NCBI GenBank assembly: GCA_963676845.2
Contig: CAXXKK010000003.1
Location: forward strand, 1-64,000
Origin: G963662675 sp963676845
Lineage (GTDB): Bacteria; Bacteroidota; Bacteroidia; Bacteroidales; Prolixibacteraceae
Reading direction: 5' to 3'
Length of the DNA stretch: 64,000 nt
The notes below the pieces were generated by a model that was not told where the DNA came from, searched no databases, and saw only the letters and a list, made by a program, of their open reading frames with translations. Below are positions 9,041 through 18,127 of the stretch, piece by piece; positions within the stretch are counted from its first letter, which is position 1, and the number at the start of each line of letters is the position of its first letter. The position numbers were made by a program, and so were the translations under genes.

Positions 9041-10099
9041 ATGTATTACTATTTAAGTCATAATGCAATGAATAAAAAAATATTTTTATGTCTGTTTCAT
9101 ATTCCGGTATGGATAATTGCTCTGTTGATCGCTTATTTTTTTAGCTCGGACGATGTGCCTGCAGGGAATTCAGCTTATATTTTTCTTTCGACAATATCTT
9201 TCTCAATCTGGTTTTTACTTCCTTTTTATACATTCTATTCATACCTGATACCAGCTTTCCTTGATAAAGGTAAGAACAAGAAGTTCTGGTTATATACAAT
9301 CCTGTTTGTGGTATTTTTAATGCCTGCTATTAACTTGATTCTATTTCATGCAACTAATATTGCTCCATTAAGTATATCCGAATCTATATCAATTAAAGGA
9401 CTAACATCATGGGCAGGTAGTATTGGAGGGACAATCTTTTGTGGGGGACTTGGCTCTCTGTATAGGTTTACTATGGATTGGTTCAATCATTTGCAGGTAA
9501 GAAAGGATTTCGAAAATGTTAAACTTCAGAGTGAATTGGAAGTTTTGAAATCAAAATTGAATCCACATTTACTCTTCAATACCTTGAATAATATTGATAC
9601 CTTGATTCAAATAAATCCGGAGAAAGCATCATTGGCTTTATCAAAATTGTCGAACTTACTTCGCTATGTTGTTTATGAAACAGAAAGCGAAAAGGTCTCT
9701 ATTTTTCAAGAAATTGAGATTATATTGCAGTATATTGATTTAGAGAATATGAGATTATCCAGACCTGATTCTGTCGAGTTTCACCACTCGGTTGAAAAAG
9801 AAATATTTGTTCCACCTATGATGTTTTTACCTTTTATCGAAAATGGATATAAGCATAGCGATTTGAACCTCCCGAACCAGAATTTAGCCATTTCAATATC
9901 ATTGCGTGGAAAAGAATTGCTGTTTCGTTGCATAAACTCAATTAATGAGAAGAAACAAAATCACGATAGAAAAGGAGTAGGTATTGCTTTAGTTAAAAAA
10001 AGACTAGATTTATTATATCCTAAAACTCATGAATTGAATATTGATCAAACAAATAATGAATACCGTGTTCATTTAAAAATAAACCTGCCTAATGATTAG
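9041..10099 (+). CDS. LytS/YehU-type sensor histidine kinase
   Basis: 352 residues. The N-terminal half holds about four hydrophobic segments (residues 15-35, 48-72, 82-105 and 118-140). A coiled linker (residues 155-185) leads to the His_kinase domain with KLNPHLLFNTLNNIDTL carrying the phosphoacceptor histidine. The degenerate HATPase part has PPMMFLPFIENGYKHS and KGVGIALVKKRLDLLYP. It is an inner-membrane sensor; the ligand is unknown. Its last 8 bp overlap the response regulator gene, so the two are translationally coupled. Translation may start at the ATG at 9041 or at MNKKIF nine codons later. Confidence 0.9.
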   Translation: MYYYLSHNAMNKKIFLCLFHIPVWIIALLIAYFFSSDDVPAGNSAYIFLSTISFSIWFLLPFYTFYSYLIPAFLDKGKNKKFWLYTILFVVFLMPAINLILFHATNIAPLSISESISIKGLTSWAGSIGGTIFCGGLGSLYRFTMDWFNHLQVRKDFENVKLQSELEVLKSKLNPHLLFNTLNNIDTLIQINPEKASLALSKLSNLLRYVVYETESEKVSIFQEIEIILQYIDLENMRLSRPDSVEFHHSVEKEIFVPPMMFLPFIENGYKHSDLNLPNQNLAISISLRGKELLFRCINSINEKKQNHDRKGVGIALVKKRLDLLYPKTHELNIDQTNNEYRVHLKINLPND

Positions 10100-10775
10100 C
10101 TGTATTATTATTGAGGATGAACCACTGGCAATTGATAAATTGAAAATTTATATCTCAAAATTGCCTTATTTAAAATTGTTAAGTAGCTTTAATTCTGCCA
10201 CTAATGCGATTGAATATCTAAAAACAAATAAGGTTGATCTAATTTTTCTAGATATAGAAATGAAGGATTTAACAGGGGTGCAATTTCTCGAATCTGTAAA
10301 AATTCAATCTAAAGTTGTAATTACCACTGCTTATGCACAGTATGCTATAAAGGGATTTGATTTGCAGGTAAGTGATTACCTGCTAAAACCCATAGCATTT
10401 GAAAGGTTTACTCAGGCATGTGACAAAGTAAATGAAGAGTTGAGTTTGACTAAAAGTCAACTTAAAAATGATCGAATATTTGTTAAAACAGAATATCGAC
10501 TGGAAGGAGTTAATGCAGCTGATATATTATACATTGAAGGGATGGGAGATTACCGGAGAGTTGTTACCACCTCTAAAAAAATAATGACACTGCAAACTTT
10601 AAAAGAACTAAATAATTTGTTACCACAAGATCGCTTTTGTCGGGTTCATAACTCATATATCGTTTCTCTTGATAAAATTGAAAAGATTGAAAGAAACCGA
10701 ATTAAGATTAAAGAGCAGTTAATTCCGATAAGCGATAGTTATAATCGGGACTTTTATGTCAAGATAAACATTTGA
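10092..10775 (+). CDS. LytTR-family response regulator
   Basis: 227 residues. The receiver domain has the acidic pair in IIIEDEP, the phosphoacceptor Asp54 in LIFLDIEM, the conserved Thr in VVITTAY and the Lys in DYLLKPI. A C-terminal LytTR DNA-binding domain follows (residues 130-225), with DILYIEGMGDY and the FCRVHNSYIV segment. It is partner of the overlapping kinase gene. Kinases and regulators of this pair type often control nearby membrane or cell-surface genes. The nearest gene, the DUF2798 protein, is on the opposite strand and ends only 7 bp away, so the target is not evident. Confidence 0.92.
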   Translation: MISCIIIEDEPLAIDKLKIYISKLPYLKLLSSFNSATNAIEYLKTNKVDLIFLDIEMKDLTGVQFLESVKIQSKVVITTAYAQYAIKGFDLQVSDYLLKPIAFERFTQACDKVNEELSLTKSQLKNDRIFVKTEYRLEGVNAADILYIEGMGDYRRVVTTSKKIMTLQTLKELNNLLPQDRFCRVHNSYIVSLDKIEKIERNRIKIKEQLIPISDSYNRDFYVKINI

Positions 10776-10782
10776 TTATTTT

Positions 10783-11250
10783 TTAGTTGCTCCCTGTTGT
10801 TTTCGGAAAAATCAGACCAAAGGCTGTTCTTACAATTGGAGAAACAATAATCAGGTTTAGAGGTAACGCAAAAATGAAGTTCATCATAACAGTTTTAGGA
10901 TAAATCTTTACTGCATTTAACGAAAAACCTTCCATTAAAACAGCACCAAAAACAGACATTAAAAGAACCATGGAAACAACCATTGTTGAGGCAATACTTA
11001 GAATAACTACAAGTTGTTTGGTCTCTGGTTTTACCCTGGCAAACACTTGTTTTTTTGCAAAAGGACCAACAATGAAATTATCCAAAATGAAAGCAACAAT
11101 AAAAACCAAGCCAATTTCCTGCAGTAATTGTTTAAAAAATCCGGATGAGAAACCATTGTGAAGGATAATATTGTAGGTTGTCATCCCAAGAACCATTCCC
11201 ATGCACATCAATACTGTAAATAATTTCTTTTGAAATTTTGTTTCTCCCAT
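10783..11250 (-). CDS. DUF2798-type membrane protein
   Basis: 155 residues with four hydrophobic segments arranged as two similar halves. Each half has the L-MxxxM pattern followed by a short FxxxF/P loop, as in tandem DUF2798 proteins. It is probably an inner-membrane protein of unknown function. It is divergent from the marR-type gene at 11343 and shares with it a 93-bp intergenic region that contains a perfect 12+3+12 palindrome. By the usual logic of MarR loci it is the likely regulated target of that repressor. Confidence 0.75.
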   Translation of the reverse strand: MGETKFQKKLFTVLMCMGMVLGMTTYNIILHNGFSSGFFKQLLQEIGLVFIVAFILDNFIVGPFAKKQVFARVKPETKQLVVILSIASTMVVSMVLLMSVFGAVLMEGFSLNAVKIYPKTVMMNFIFALPLNLIIVSPIVRTAFGLIFPKTTGSN

Positions 11251-11301
11251 AGCGATATACTTAATTTTATATTTTTAGGGTGGCAAAGATAAGAAAAATC
11301 T

Positions 11302-11328
11302 ATAATTGTCAACTTGGTTGACAATTAT
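11302..11328. promoter_or_regulatory. Perfect palindrome, candidate MarR operator
   Basis: ATAATTGTCAAC, TTG, GTTGACAATTAT: two 12-bp arms are exactly complementary around a 3-bp centre. It lies 14 bp before the marR-type ATG, in the shared control region with DUF2798. The size and symmetry suit a winged-helix MarR dimer, and the right arm contains a TTGACA-like hexamer. Confidence 0.8.
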
Positions 11329-11342
11329 TAATTGGCAGCAAT

Positions 11343-11765
11343 ATGGAGTTTGATATAGACAATTTAACATTGATTGACTTGATTAGTGAAAAGCATGCAC
11401 AATTAAGGAAAATGCTAGAAAGACGCTGGGAAGAACAATCTGAAATACATTTTTCACATACAGAATGGTATTTGCTATCGAAAGTTGAACAAAGAAGTAT
11501 CACAATTTCTCAGGCTGCAGCAATTGTGGGTATATCTAGACAAGCTATGCAGAAAAGCGTAAAAAAGCTCGAAAATATGGGGTTTATTACTTCCTCTTAT
11601 CAGAATGGAAATAGCAGAGATAAATTTTTATATTTAACCAAAAGTGGAAATGAATGTTGTCAAAAAAATAATCAATTAAAAATTAAGCTTGAACTTGAAT
11701 TAGAGAAAGTCCTTGGTAAAAAGGAGGTTGCTAGTTTGAAAAATCTGTTTAAAAAAGATTGGTAA
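11343..11765 (+). CDS. MarR-family transcriptional regulator
   Basis: 140 residues. The winged-helix core is visible: TEWYLLSKVEQRSITISQ, then the recognition helix AAAIVGISRQAMQKSVKKLE, then the wing GFITSSYQNGNSRDKFLYLT. Flanking helices would form the dimer. The ATG lies 14 bp after the palindrome at 11302-11328, which fits autorepression. Ligand unknown. Confidence 0.85.
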   Translation: MEFDIDNLTLIDLISEKHAQLRKMLERRWEEQSEIHFSHTEWYLLSKVEQRSITISQAAAIVGISRQAMQKSVKKLENMGFITSSYQNGNSRDKFLYLTKSGNECCQKNNQLKIKLELELEKVLGKKEVASLKNLFKKDW

Positions 11766-11846
11766 TATACTTATCAAAAAATAAGGGTCCGCATCATTAC
11801 ATTTAAGCAATAGTGTTTCTGTTAGTAAAGTTGCAGCATGAAAATC

Positions 11847-12849
11847 TTACGATAGCGTTGCTACCATAATAGCCTTAACTGTATGTAACCTGTTTTCTGC
11901 CTGTTCAAAAACAATTGAGGCAGGACTTTCAAACACATCGTTGGTAACTTCCATCGCTTCCATTCCAAAGTTCTGGTATATCTTTTCTCCAATTTGAGTT
12001 TCCCGGTTATGGTAAGCTGGGAGGCAATGCATAAATTTCACATCAGGATTTCCGGTGAGTTCCAGAACTTTCCTGTTAACCTGGTAGGGAAGAAGCTTGT
12101 TGATTTTTTCTGTACATACAGAATCGGGTTCACCCATTGATACCCAAACATCCGTGTAAATAAAATCGCAGTCTTTTACAGCCTTTTTAAGATCTTCTGT
12201 AAGTGTAATTTTAGCTCCTGTCTTCTGGGAGAGTTCCATGCATATTTGTGTTAAGCCTTCCAATGGTCTTAAGTCATTTGGACAAGCAGCACGAAAGTCC
12301 ATTCCCATTTTAGCTGCAGCAACCATTAGTGAGTTTCCCGTATTATTTCGGGCATCACCTAAATAACAAAATTTAATATCCTTTAGTGGTTTGTCGGAGA
12401 ATTCCTTCATGGTTAGTAAATCGGCCACGGATTGAGTCGGGTGTAGTTCTGTCGTAAGTCCGTTCCACACGGGAATCCCTGCATATTCAGCCAATTCTTC
12501 AACCACGTCTTGGCCGTATCCTCTATATAGAATGGCATCGTAAAAAACGACCTAAAACACGGGCAGTATCTTTCATGGATTCTTTATGCCCTATTTGTGA
12601 GCCCGATGGATCAAGATAGGTAACCTGAGCTCCCTGATCGTAAGCCGCAACTTCAAATGCGGCACGCGTTCGGGTTGATGTTTTTTCAAAGATAAGTGCA
12701 ATGTTCTTTCCCTGAAGGAACTTTTGTTCTGCATTATTGTGTTTTTGAGTTTTCAACTTAGCCGATAAGCTTAGCAAGTATTCAATCTCTTCAACTTTAA
12801 AATCCAATAAAGTGAGAAAGTGTCTTTGTGATAACTCTTGAAACATCAT
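11847..12849 (-). pseudogene. argF: Ornithine carbamoyltransferase, split by a +1 frameshift
   Basis: Two frames (12849-12523 and 12506-11847) join into a protein of about 333 residues, the usual OTCase length. The carbamoyl phosphate motif FEKTSTRTR is near residue 57 and the ornithine-binding HCLPA motif near residue 273; WVSMGEPD is also present. The break lies in a six-T run (minus strand, about 12541-12546): GRF should continue YDAILYRGYGQDV, and one extra T shifts it. HCLPAYH and STRTR favour true ornithine rather than acetyl- or succinyl-ornithine transcarbamylase. It makes citrulline in arginine synthesis. No other arg genes are adjacent. Both halves are well conserved, so a sequence error is likely. 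Confidence 0.88.
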
Positions 12850-13165
12850 AGCTGTATATTTTTCGTGTATATATAAAAGTAAGTAAACTCAAGGAATTTG
12901 GAAACATTTTCAAGTTACAGATTTCATGTTTATGGTTGCATCACAGGAATAAGAGAGACTATGATTAGGAGAGTTTTTTATTTAATCGTTTGAAATCTGA
13001 TCAATTAGAAGTCTCATTTTGCTCGTAACTTGAAATGTTCTTTGTTCTTTATTCTTTAAACTTTTGACTTAGCAAAAAACTAAGTAATTTCATTTTTTAG
13101 ATTGCCCAACAGGCAAGATATCCTGAGTAAAATTCGTTAACTTTGCAATCGAAACTAAAATACCT
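12850..13165. other. Intergenic region upstream of ftsK
   Basis: About 315 bp of AT-rich DNA with a loosely repetitive GTTCTTTATTCTTT tract near 13036-13060. TAACTTTG at 13138-13145 fits the TAnnTTTG -7 element and would place the ftsK transcript start about 15 bp before its ATG. No gene seen. Confidence 0.5.
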
Positions 13166-15595
13166 ATGGCTAAGAAAACCAAACGCAAAAAATCCCGGTC
13201 TAAAAATGGCATTTTTTCAAAGTTAAAATCATTTTTAACAGGTGAAAATCTAAAATATACATTGGCATTTTTCCTGTTTGTTTTTGGTTTATATCTACTT
13301 ATTGCCTTTGTTTCATTCTTGATTTCAGGATATGCAGATCACAGTAAACTGGATTTAGCTCTTCGCGAATTGATTAGCAATTCAGAGATTTCTGTATCAA
13401 ACAGAGCTGGAAAAACCGGAGCTTACCTTAGCGAGAAGATCATCAATAAGGGATTTGGAATTTCATCTTTCTTTCTGATTTACTTGTTAATAATTACAGC
13501 CTTTCAACTTTGGAACAGACCATTGGTAAAATATGGGCGCTCTTTTTTATTTTCAATTGTATTGATGTTTTGGATTTCCATTTTTCTTGGATTACTCTTA
13601 CCGGATCTCAGTATGGGGGGATATTTGTACCTAGGGGGAGAAAATGGTTTGGTAATTGCAAAGTGGCTTGGTTCCATGTTTGGTGGAATAGGAGCTTTCT
13701 TTATCCTTTTATGTACGATGTTTTTGATTTTGCTTGCAGGAACTGATAATTTTATTCCATGGCTAAAGGGTATTTTCAAAAGTGAAAAGAAATCGAAAGA
13801 TGATGATTTAGGAGATGAAATTGAAGATGAGCTTAATCCGAATATAGAGTCCGATGAAAGTTTTTCAAAAAGAATTGATGAAAATGATACGATAGAAACT
13901 GTTTTTGATCCGGATAGTGATGAAGAACTGGAAATGAATGAAAAATTGGATGGTTCAAGCATTCGTGATTATGTGGAAAAACAAATTGCGGGTGATGAGG
14001 GGCCGAAAACTGAGAGTGAGGATGGTCTGGAAATGACTGTTGAGAAACGTGAGGAAGAAACAGACGAGAGCTATGATGCCGGTGAAAAGTTGGAGGATTA
14101 TGACCCTACTTTGGACTTGTCAAACTACAAATTTCCATCGATAGATTTACTGGATGACCACCAGTCTGCCGGAGTTGAGGTGAGCAATGAAGAGTTGTTG
14201 GCGAATAAGAATAAGATTGTGGAAACTCTACGTCATTATAAAATTGAGATTACCAAAATACGTGCGACGATAGGTCCTACTATTACTTTGTATGAGATTG
14301 TTCCGGCTCCGGGAGTTCGTATTGCCAAAATAAAAAATTTGGAGGATGATATTGCTCTAAGTCTTGCAGCATTGGGGATTCGCATTATTGCTCCTATACC
14401 GGGAAGAGGAACAGTAGGTATTGAGGTTCCGAATCAGCATCCTGAGATTGTTTCTATGCGATCAATTATTTCTTCCAAAAAGTTTCAGGAAAGTACAGCT
14501 GAGCTTCCTGTTGTTTTGGGTAAAACTATTTCAAATGAAACCTTCCTGATTGACCTGGCAAAAGCTCCGCATATTTTGGTTGCCGGTGCGACTGGACAGG
14601 GTAAGTCGGTTGGTTTAAATGCATTGATTACTTCATTGCTTTATAAGAAACATCCTTCTCAGTTGAAGTTGGTTATGATTGACCCTAAAAAGGTTGAATT
14701 GAGCTTATATTCAACTATAGAAAAACATTTTTTGGCTAAGTTGCCAGATGATGAAGAGCCAATTATAACTGATATTCAGAAAGTAAAATATACGCTGAAC
14801 TCGCTGAATCTGGAAATGGATACCAGGTATGATCTGCTGAAAAAAGCGCATGCACGTAACATTAAAGAGTATAACACGAAATTTATAAATAGACGATTAA
14901 ATCCTGAAAAAGGACATCGATACCTTCCTTATATTGTTGTAATTATTGATGAGTTTGCAGACCTTATTATGACAGCCGGAAAGGAAATAGAAATGCCAAT
15001 TGCACGTATAGCACAGTTGGCAAGGGCAGTAGGAATACATATGGTTATTGCTACTCAGCGTCCTTCGGTAAGTATTATTACTGGTGTTATTAAAGCGAAC
15101 TTCCCATCGCGAATTGCCTTTAAGGTTGCTTCAATGGTAGACTCCCGAACTATTTTGGATACTGCCGGAGCTAACCAGTTAATTGGTAAAGGTGATATGC
15201 TCATTGCCATGGGTAGTAATATGACTCGTCTGCAGTGTGCATTTGTGGATACTCCGGAAGTGGAACGTATTTGTGATCATATTGCGGCGCAACAGGGATA
15301 CCCGAGTGCCTTTATGCTTCCAGAGTATGAAGGAGAAGCTGAGGCTGCACCGGGAGAAGTGAATCTGAATGACCGTGATGAATTGTTTGATGATGCTGCC
15401 CGGGTTGTAGTGATGAACCAAATGGGATCAACATCCATGATTCAACGGAAGTTTTCCATAGGGTATAATAGAGCAGGTAGAATCATGGATCAATTGGAAG
15501 CAGCCAATATTGTAGGTCCAAGTGAAGGAAGCAAGGCTCGTCAGGTTTTACTTCAGGATGAATATAGTTTGGAACAATTATTGAATAGTTTGTAG
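13166..15595 (+). CDS. ftsK: FtsK/SpoIIIE DNA translocase
   Basis: 809 residues. A basic N-terminus (residues 1-25) is followed by four membrane segments (about 30-55, 90-112, 122-145 and 162-190). An acidic linker spans residues 215-310. The motor has Walker A GATGQGKSVGLN near residue 475, VMIDPKKVELS, Walker B VVIIDEFADL near 595 and ATQRPSV. A C-terminal winged gamma domain (residues 740-805) ends in SKARQVLL. It pumps chromosomal DNA through the closing septum and aligns dif sites. lolA follows 21 bp later, an arrangement I recall as usual in Bacteroidota. Confidence 0.95.
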   Translation: MAKKTKRKKSRSKNGIFSKLKSFLTGENLKYTLAFFLFVFGLYLLIAFVSFLISGYADHSKLDLALRELISNSEISVSNRAGKTGAYLSEKIINKGFGISSFFLIYLLIITAFQLWNRPLVKYGRSFLFSIVLMFWISIFLGLLLPDLSMGGYLYLGGENGLVIAKWLGSMFGGIGAFFILLCTMFLILLAGTDNFIPWLKGIFKSEKKSKDDDLGDEIEDELNPNIESDESFSKRIDENDTIETVFDPDSDEELEMNEKLDGSSIRDYVEKQIAGDEGPKTESEDGLEMTVEKREEETDESYDAGEKLEDYDPTLDLSNYKFPSIDLLDDHQSAGVEVSNEELLANKNKIVETLRHYKIEITKIRATIGPTITLYEIVPAPGVRIAKIKNLEDDIALSLAALGIRIIAPIPGRGTVGIEVPNQHPEIVSMRSIISSKKFQESTAELPVVLGKTISNETFLIDLAKAPHILVAGATGQGKSVGLNALITSLLYKKHPSQLKLVMIDPKKVELSLYSTIEKHFLAKLPDDEEPIITDIQKVKYTLNSLNLEMDTRYDLLKKAHARNIKEYNTKFINRRLNPEKGHRYLPYIVVIIDEFADLIMTAGKEIEMPIARIAQLARAVGIHMVIATQRPSVSIITGVIKANFPSRIAFKVASMVDSRTILDTAGANQLIGKGDMLIAMGSNMTRLQCAFVDTPEVERICDHIAAQQGYPSAFMLPEYEGEAEAAPGEVNLNDRDELFDDAARVVVMNQMGSTSMIQRKFSIGYNRAGRIMDQLEAANIVGPSEGSKARQVLLQDEYSLEQLLNSL

Positions 15596-15616
15596 AAATT
15601 GAAACGGAATAAACAG

Positions 15617-16267
15617 ATGAAAAGAACTTTAGTGCTGGCATTTTTTGCATTAACAACGATCGTGGCGTTCGCCCAGCAAGACCAAAAAGCAAAGTCGATT
15701 TTAGATGAAGTAACAGAGACAACAAAATCTAATTTCCCAATACAAGCATCTTTTGAATATGTGTTGGAAAACAAGGCAGAAGATATATACGAAGTGAATG
15801 AAGGCACTATTATTATCGATAGTGAAAAATATCAGCTAAAACTTCCAACGTTAGGAGTTGAAATGTTTTGTGATGGTTCAACAGTTTGGAGCTATATGGT
15901 TGACGCCATGGAAGTTTCTATCTCTTCAATTGAAGAAAATTCAGGTGAAATGACAGATTTGTCTGGTTTATTTACGATTTATGAGAACGGTTTCGATAAT
16001 CAGTTTGTTGAAGAAACAACAGTTGATGGTACAGTCGTTTATGTAATTGACTTGATTCCAACTACAGCTGAAATAGAGTATTCAAAAATCCGCATTCTAA
16101 TTGATAAAAGTACAATGCTGATTAAGAAAGCAGAAATGATTAGCGACAGTGGAAGTAATTATCTTTTTAATATTACAGAGTTGAAGACAAATATTGAAGC
16201 AGATGATAGCATATTCGCTTTTGACGAAGCTGCTAACCCTGACGTTTATGTGATTGATATGAGATAA
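15617..16267 (+). CDS. lolA: LolA-like outer-membrane lipoprotein carrier
   Basis: 216 residues from the ATG at 15617 (MKRTLVLAFFALTT), which opens a clear signal peptide ending near FAQQ. An upstream in-frame TTG at 15599 would bury the signal, so I reject it. The mature part has the LolA pattern of half-barrel strands: FEYVLENKAEDIYEVNEGTI, EMFCDGSTVWSYMVDAMEV and a late SKIRILIDKSTMLIKKAE. It ferries lipoproteins across the periplasm. It lies directly after ftsK. Confidence 0.85.
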   Translation: MKRTLVLAFFALTTIVAFAQQDQKAKSILDEVTETTKSNFPIQASFEYVLENKAEDIYEVNEGTIIIDSEKYQLKLPTLGVEMFCDGSTVWSYMVDAMEVSISSIEENSGEMTDLSGLFTIYENGFDNQFVEETTVDGTVVYVIDLIPTTAEIEYSKIRILIDKSTMLIKKAEMISDSGSNYLFNITELKTNIEADDSIFAFDEAANPDVYVIDMR

Positions 16268-16299
16268 GTTTCAGGTTGATCAACTTGAAACTTGAATGA

Positions 16300-16307
16300 T
16301 ATTTTTG
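16300..16307 (+). promoter_or_regulatory. Candidate -7 element for the SpmAB-like gene
   Basis: TATTTTTG matches TAnnTTTG 33 bp before the ATG at 16341. A TTG occurs roughly 22 bp further upstream. Confidence 0.45.
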
Positions 16308-16340
16308 TAGATTCACATACCATAAGCAGAATCTCGTACT

Positions 16341-17573
16341 ATGGCTCTAAATTACATCTGGATTTCCTTTTTTATTATTGCTTTTGTTGTGGGCTTAATC
16401 AAGTTCATTTTTCTTGGAGATACTGAGATTTTCACTGCAATGATGAATTCCACCATGGATATGGCAAAATCAGGATTTGAGATTTCGCTGGGTTTGACGG
16501 GGGTTTTAACACTCTGGATGGGAATTATGAAAATTGGAGAAGAAGGTGGAGTTGTTCGTGTTTTCTCAAAAGTAATTGGACCTTTCTTTAGAAAGCTGTT
16601 TCCTGAGTTGGGTGAAAACCATCCGGCTCACGCTTCCATCATGATGAATATTGCAGCAAACATGCTTAACCTGGATAATGCAGCTACTCCAATGGGCTTA
16701 AAAGCCATGGAAGAAATGCAGGCAACCAATCCCAATAAGAAGGAAGCTTCCAACGCTCAGATTATGTTCCTTGTGTTGAATACTTCGGGTTTAACTTTGT
16801 TGCCGATTAGTATTATGGTTTACCGTGCCCAAATGGGAGCTGTTAACCCAAGTGATATATTTATTCCTATTTTGCTGGCTACCTTCTTTTCAACTTTAGC
16901 TGGTTTATTGGCTGTTTCCTATTATCAAAAAATCAATTTGCTGGATAAGGTAATCCTTTCTTATCTGGGAGGATTGACAGCTATTATTGCCGGAATTATC
17001 TGGTATTTTTCTACCATTGATCAGGATCAGATTACACTGATTTCAAATATTACAAGTAACCTCATTCTCTTTAGTGTCATTATTACCTTTATTTTACTAG
17101 GACTTCGGAAGAAGGTAAATATCTATGAAGCTTTTATAGATGGTGCAAAAGATGGTTTTAAGATCGCCATAAAGATTATTCCTTACCTGGTTGCGATATT
17201 GGTTGCTATTGGGGTTTTTCGTACCTCTGGTGCGATGGATTGGCTAATTGATGGTGTTGCCTGGTGTTTGTCGGCTGTTGGAGTGAATACCGATTTTGTT
17301 GAAGCTTTGCCAACTGCTCTAATGAAACCTCTAAGTGGAAGTGGTGCTCGAGGAATGATGGTGGATGCCATGCAAACTTATGGAGCAGATTCTTTTGTAG
17401 GGCGAGTAGCCAGTACAGTGCAGGGAGCAACGGATACTACATTCTATATTCTTGCAGTTTATTTTGGATCTGTGGGAATTAAGAAAACCCGTCATGCCTT
17501 GGCTTGTGGTTTAATTGCCGATTTTGCAGGAATTATTGCGTCTATTTTGATGGCATATTTGTTTTTCCATTAG
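16341..17573 (+). CDS. SpmA-SpmB fusion, nucleoside-recognition (Gate) membrane protein
   Basis: 410 residues with about nine to ten hydrophobic segments. Residues 1-200 resemble SpmA (MNSTMDMAKSGFEISLGL, NMLNLDNAATPMGLKAM). Residues 225-410 resemble SpmB (AFIDGAKDGFKIAIKIIPYL, PLSGSGARGMM, ATDTTFYILAVYFGS). Each half carries one Gate/nucleoside-recognition domain. In spore-formers the two separate proteins act in spore core dehydration; the non-sporulating Bacteroidota fusion has no settled role and may be a transporter. It is monocistronic. Confidence 0.85.
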   Translation: MALNYIWISFFIIAFVVGLIKFIFLGDTEIFTAMMNSTMDMAKSGFEISLGLTGVLTLWMGIMKIGEEGGVVRVFSKVIGPFFRKLFPELGENHPAHASIMMNIAANMLNLDNAATPMGLKAMEEMQATNPNKKEASNAQIMFLVLNTSGLTLLPISIMVYRAQMGAVNPSDIFIPILLATFFSTLAGLLAVSYYQKINLLDKVILSYLGGLTAIIAGIIWYFSTIDQDQITLISNITSNLILFSVIITFILLGLRKKVNIYEAFIDGAKDGFKIAIKIIPYLVAILVAIGVFRTSGAMDWLIDGVAWCLSAVGVNTDFVEALPTALMKPLSGSGARGMMVDAMQTYGADSFVGRVASTVQGATDTTFYILAVYFGSVGIKKTRHALACGLIADFAGIIASILMAYLFFH

Positions 17574-17620
17574 AGTTTGTGAGTCGGGTTTTACCTGCAT
17601 TTTATAGCAGTAGAAAATTG

Positions 17621-18022
17621 TCATACTTTAACCTGAAATCCAGCCTTTTCAAATTGAGCTTTGATTTCACTTAATTGCTTTTCGTTATCAAGGCCTAACA
17701 AGTCTCTGGATTTTCCATTTTCTAATTGTAGAACAATGCGATTATATCCGAATCGGATATCTTTTTCTTCAACAAATATGATTTCAGATAGGCGATATGT
17801 TTTCTTTATACTTTTTCTCAATAAGAAGTAGATTCCTCCAACTAAAGTCCCAATTAGTATTATAATCCATAAATATTTAAGAAAATCATCTAAGTTGTCT
17901 GAGGTAAGATAAAGGTATGAGTTAAGAATGTTTAGAATAACCAGAATAATTATTAACCCATAGTAGAGGTGGATTTTATCTTTAATCTTAATTGTATTGT
18001 TTCCAGAGAAAGTAACTTTCAT
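17621..18022 (-). CDS. Small membrane protein with PH-like C-terminus, function unknown
   Basis: 133 residues with two adjacent hydrophobic segments (about 22-45 and 50-70). A basic KKSIKKTYRL step follows, then a soluble beta-rich part with FVEEKDIRF and RIVLQLENGKSR. This layout resembles bacterial PH-like membrane proteins that read signals or lipids at the membrane face, but I recognise no family with confidence. Codon use and AT content match the neighbours. It is convergent with the SpmAB-like gene. Confidence 0.6.
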   Translation of the reverse strand: MKVTFSGNNTIKIKDKIHLYYGLIIILVILNILNSYLYLTSDNLDDFLKYLWIIILIGTLVGGIYFLLRKSIKKTYRLSEIIFVEEKDIRFGYNRIVLQLENGKSRDLLGLDNEKQLSEIKAQFEKAGFQVKV

Positions 18023-18127
18023 AATTTATATTTGACAATCACTTTACCAAATATAATAATTATTTAAAAATGGTGTGTCGGTTTTAATCCTGATATAAAT
18101 TAAGTGTCCAATAGAAATCAATATAAT

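Noticed and set aside
13504..13962. 152-codon minus-strand frame
   Set aside because: Antisense to the ftsK acidic linker; low-complexity Ser-rich translation with no domain.
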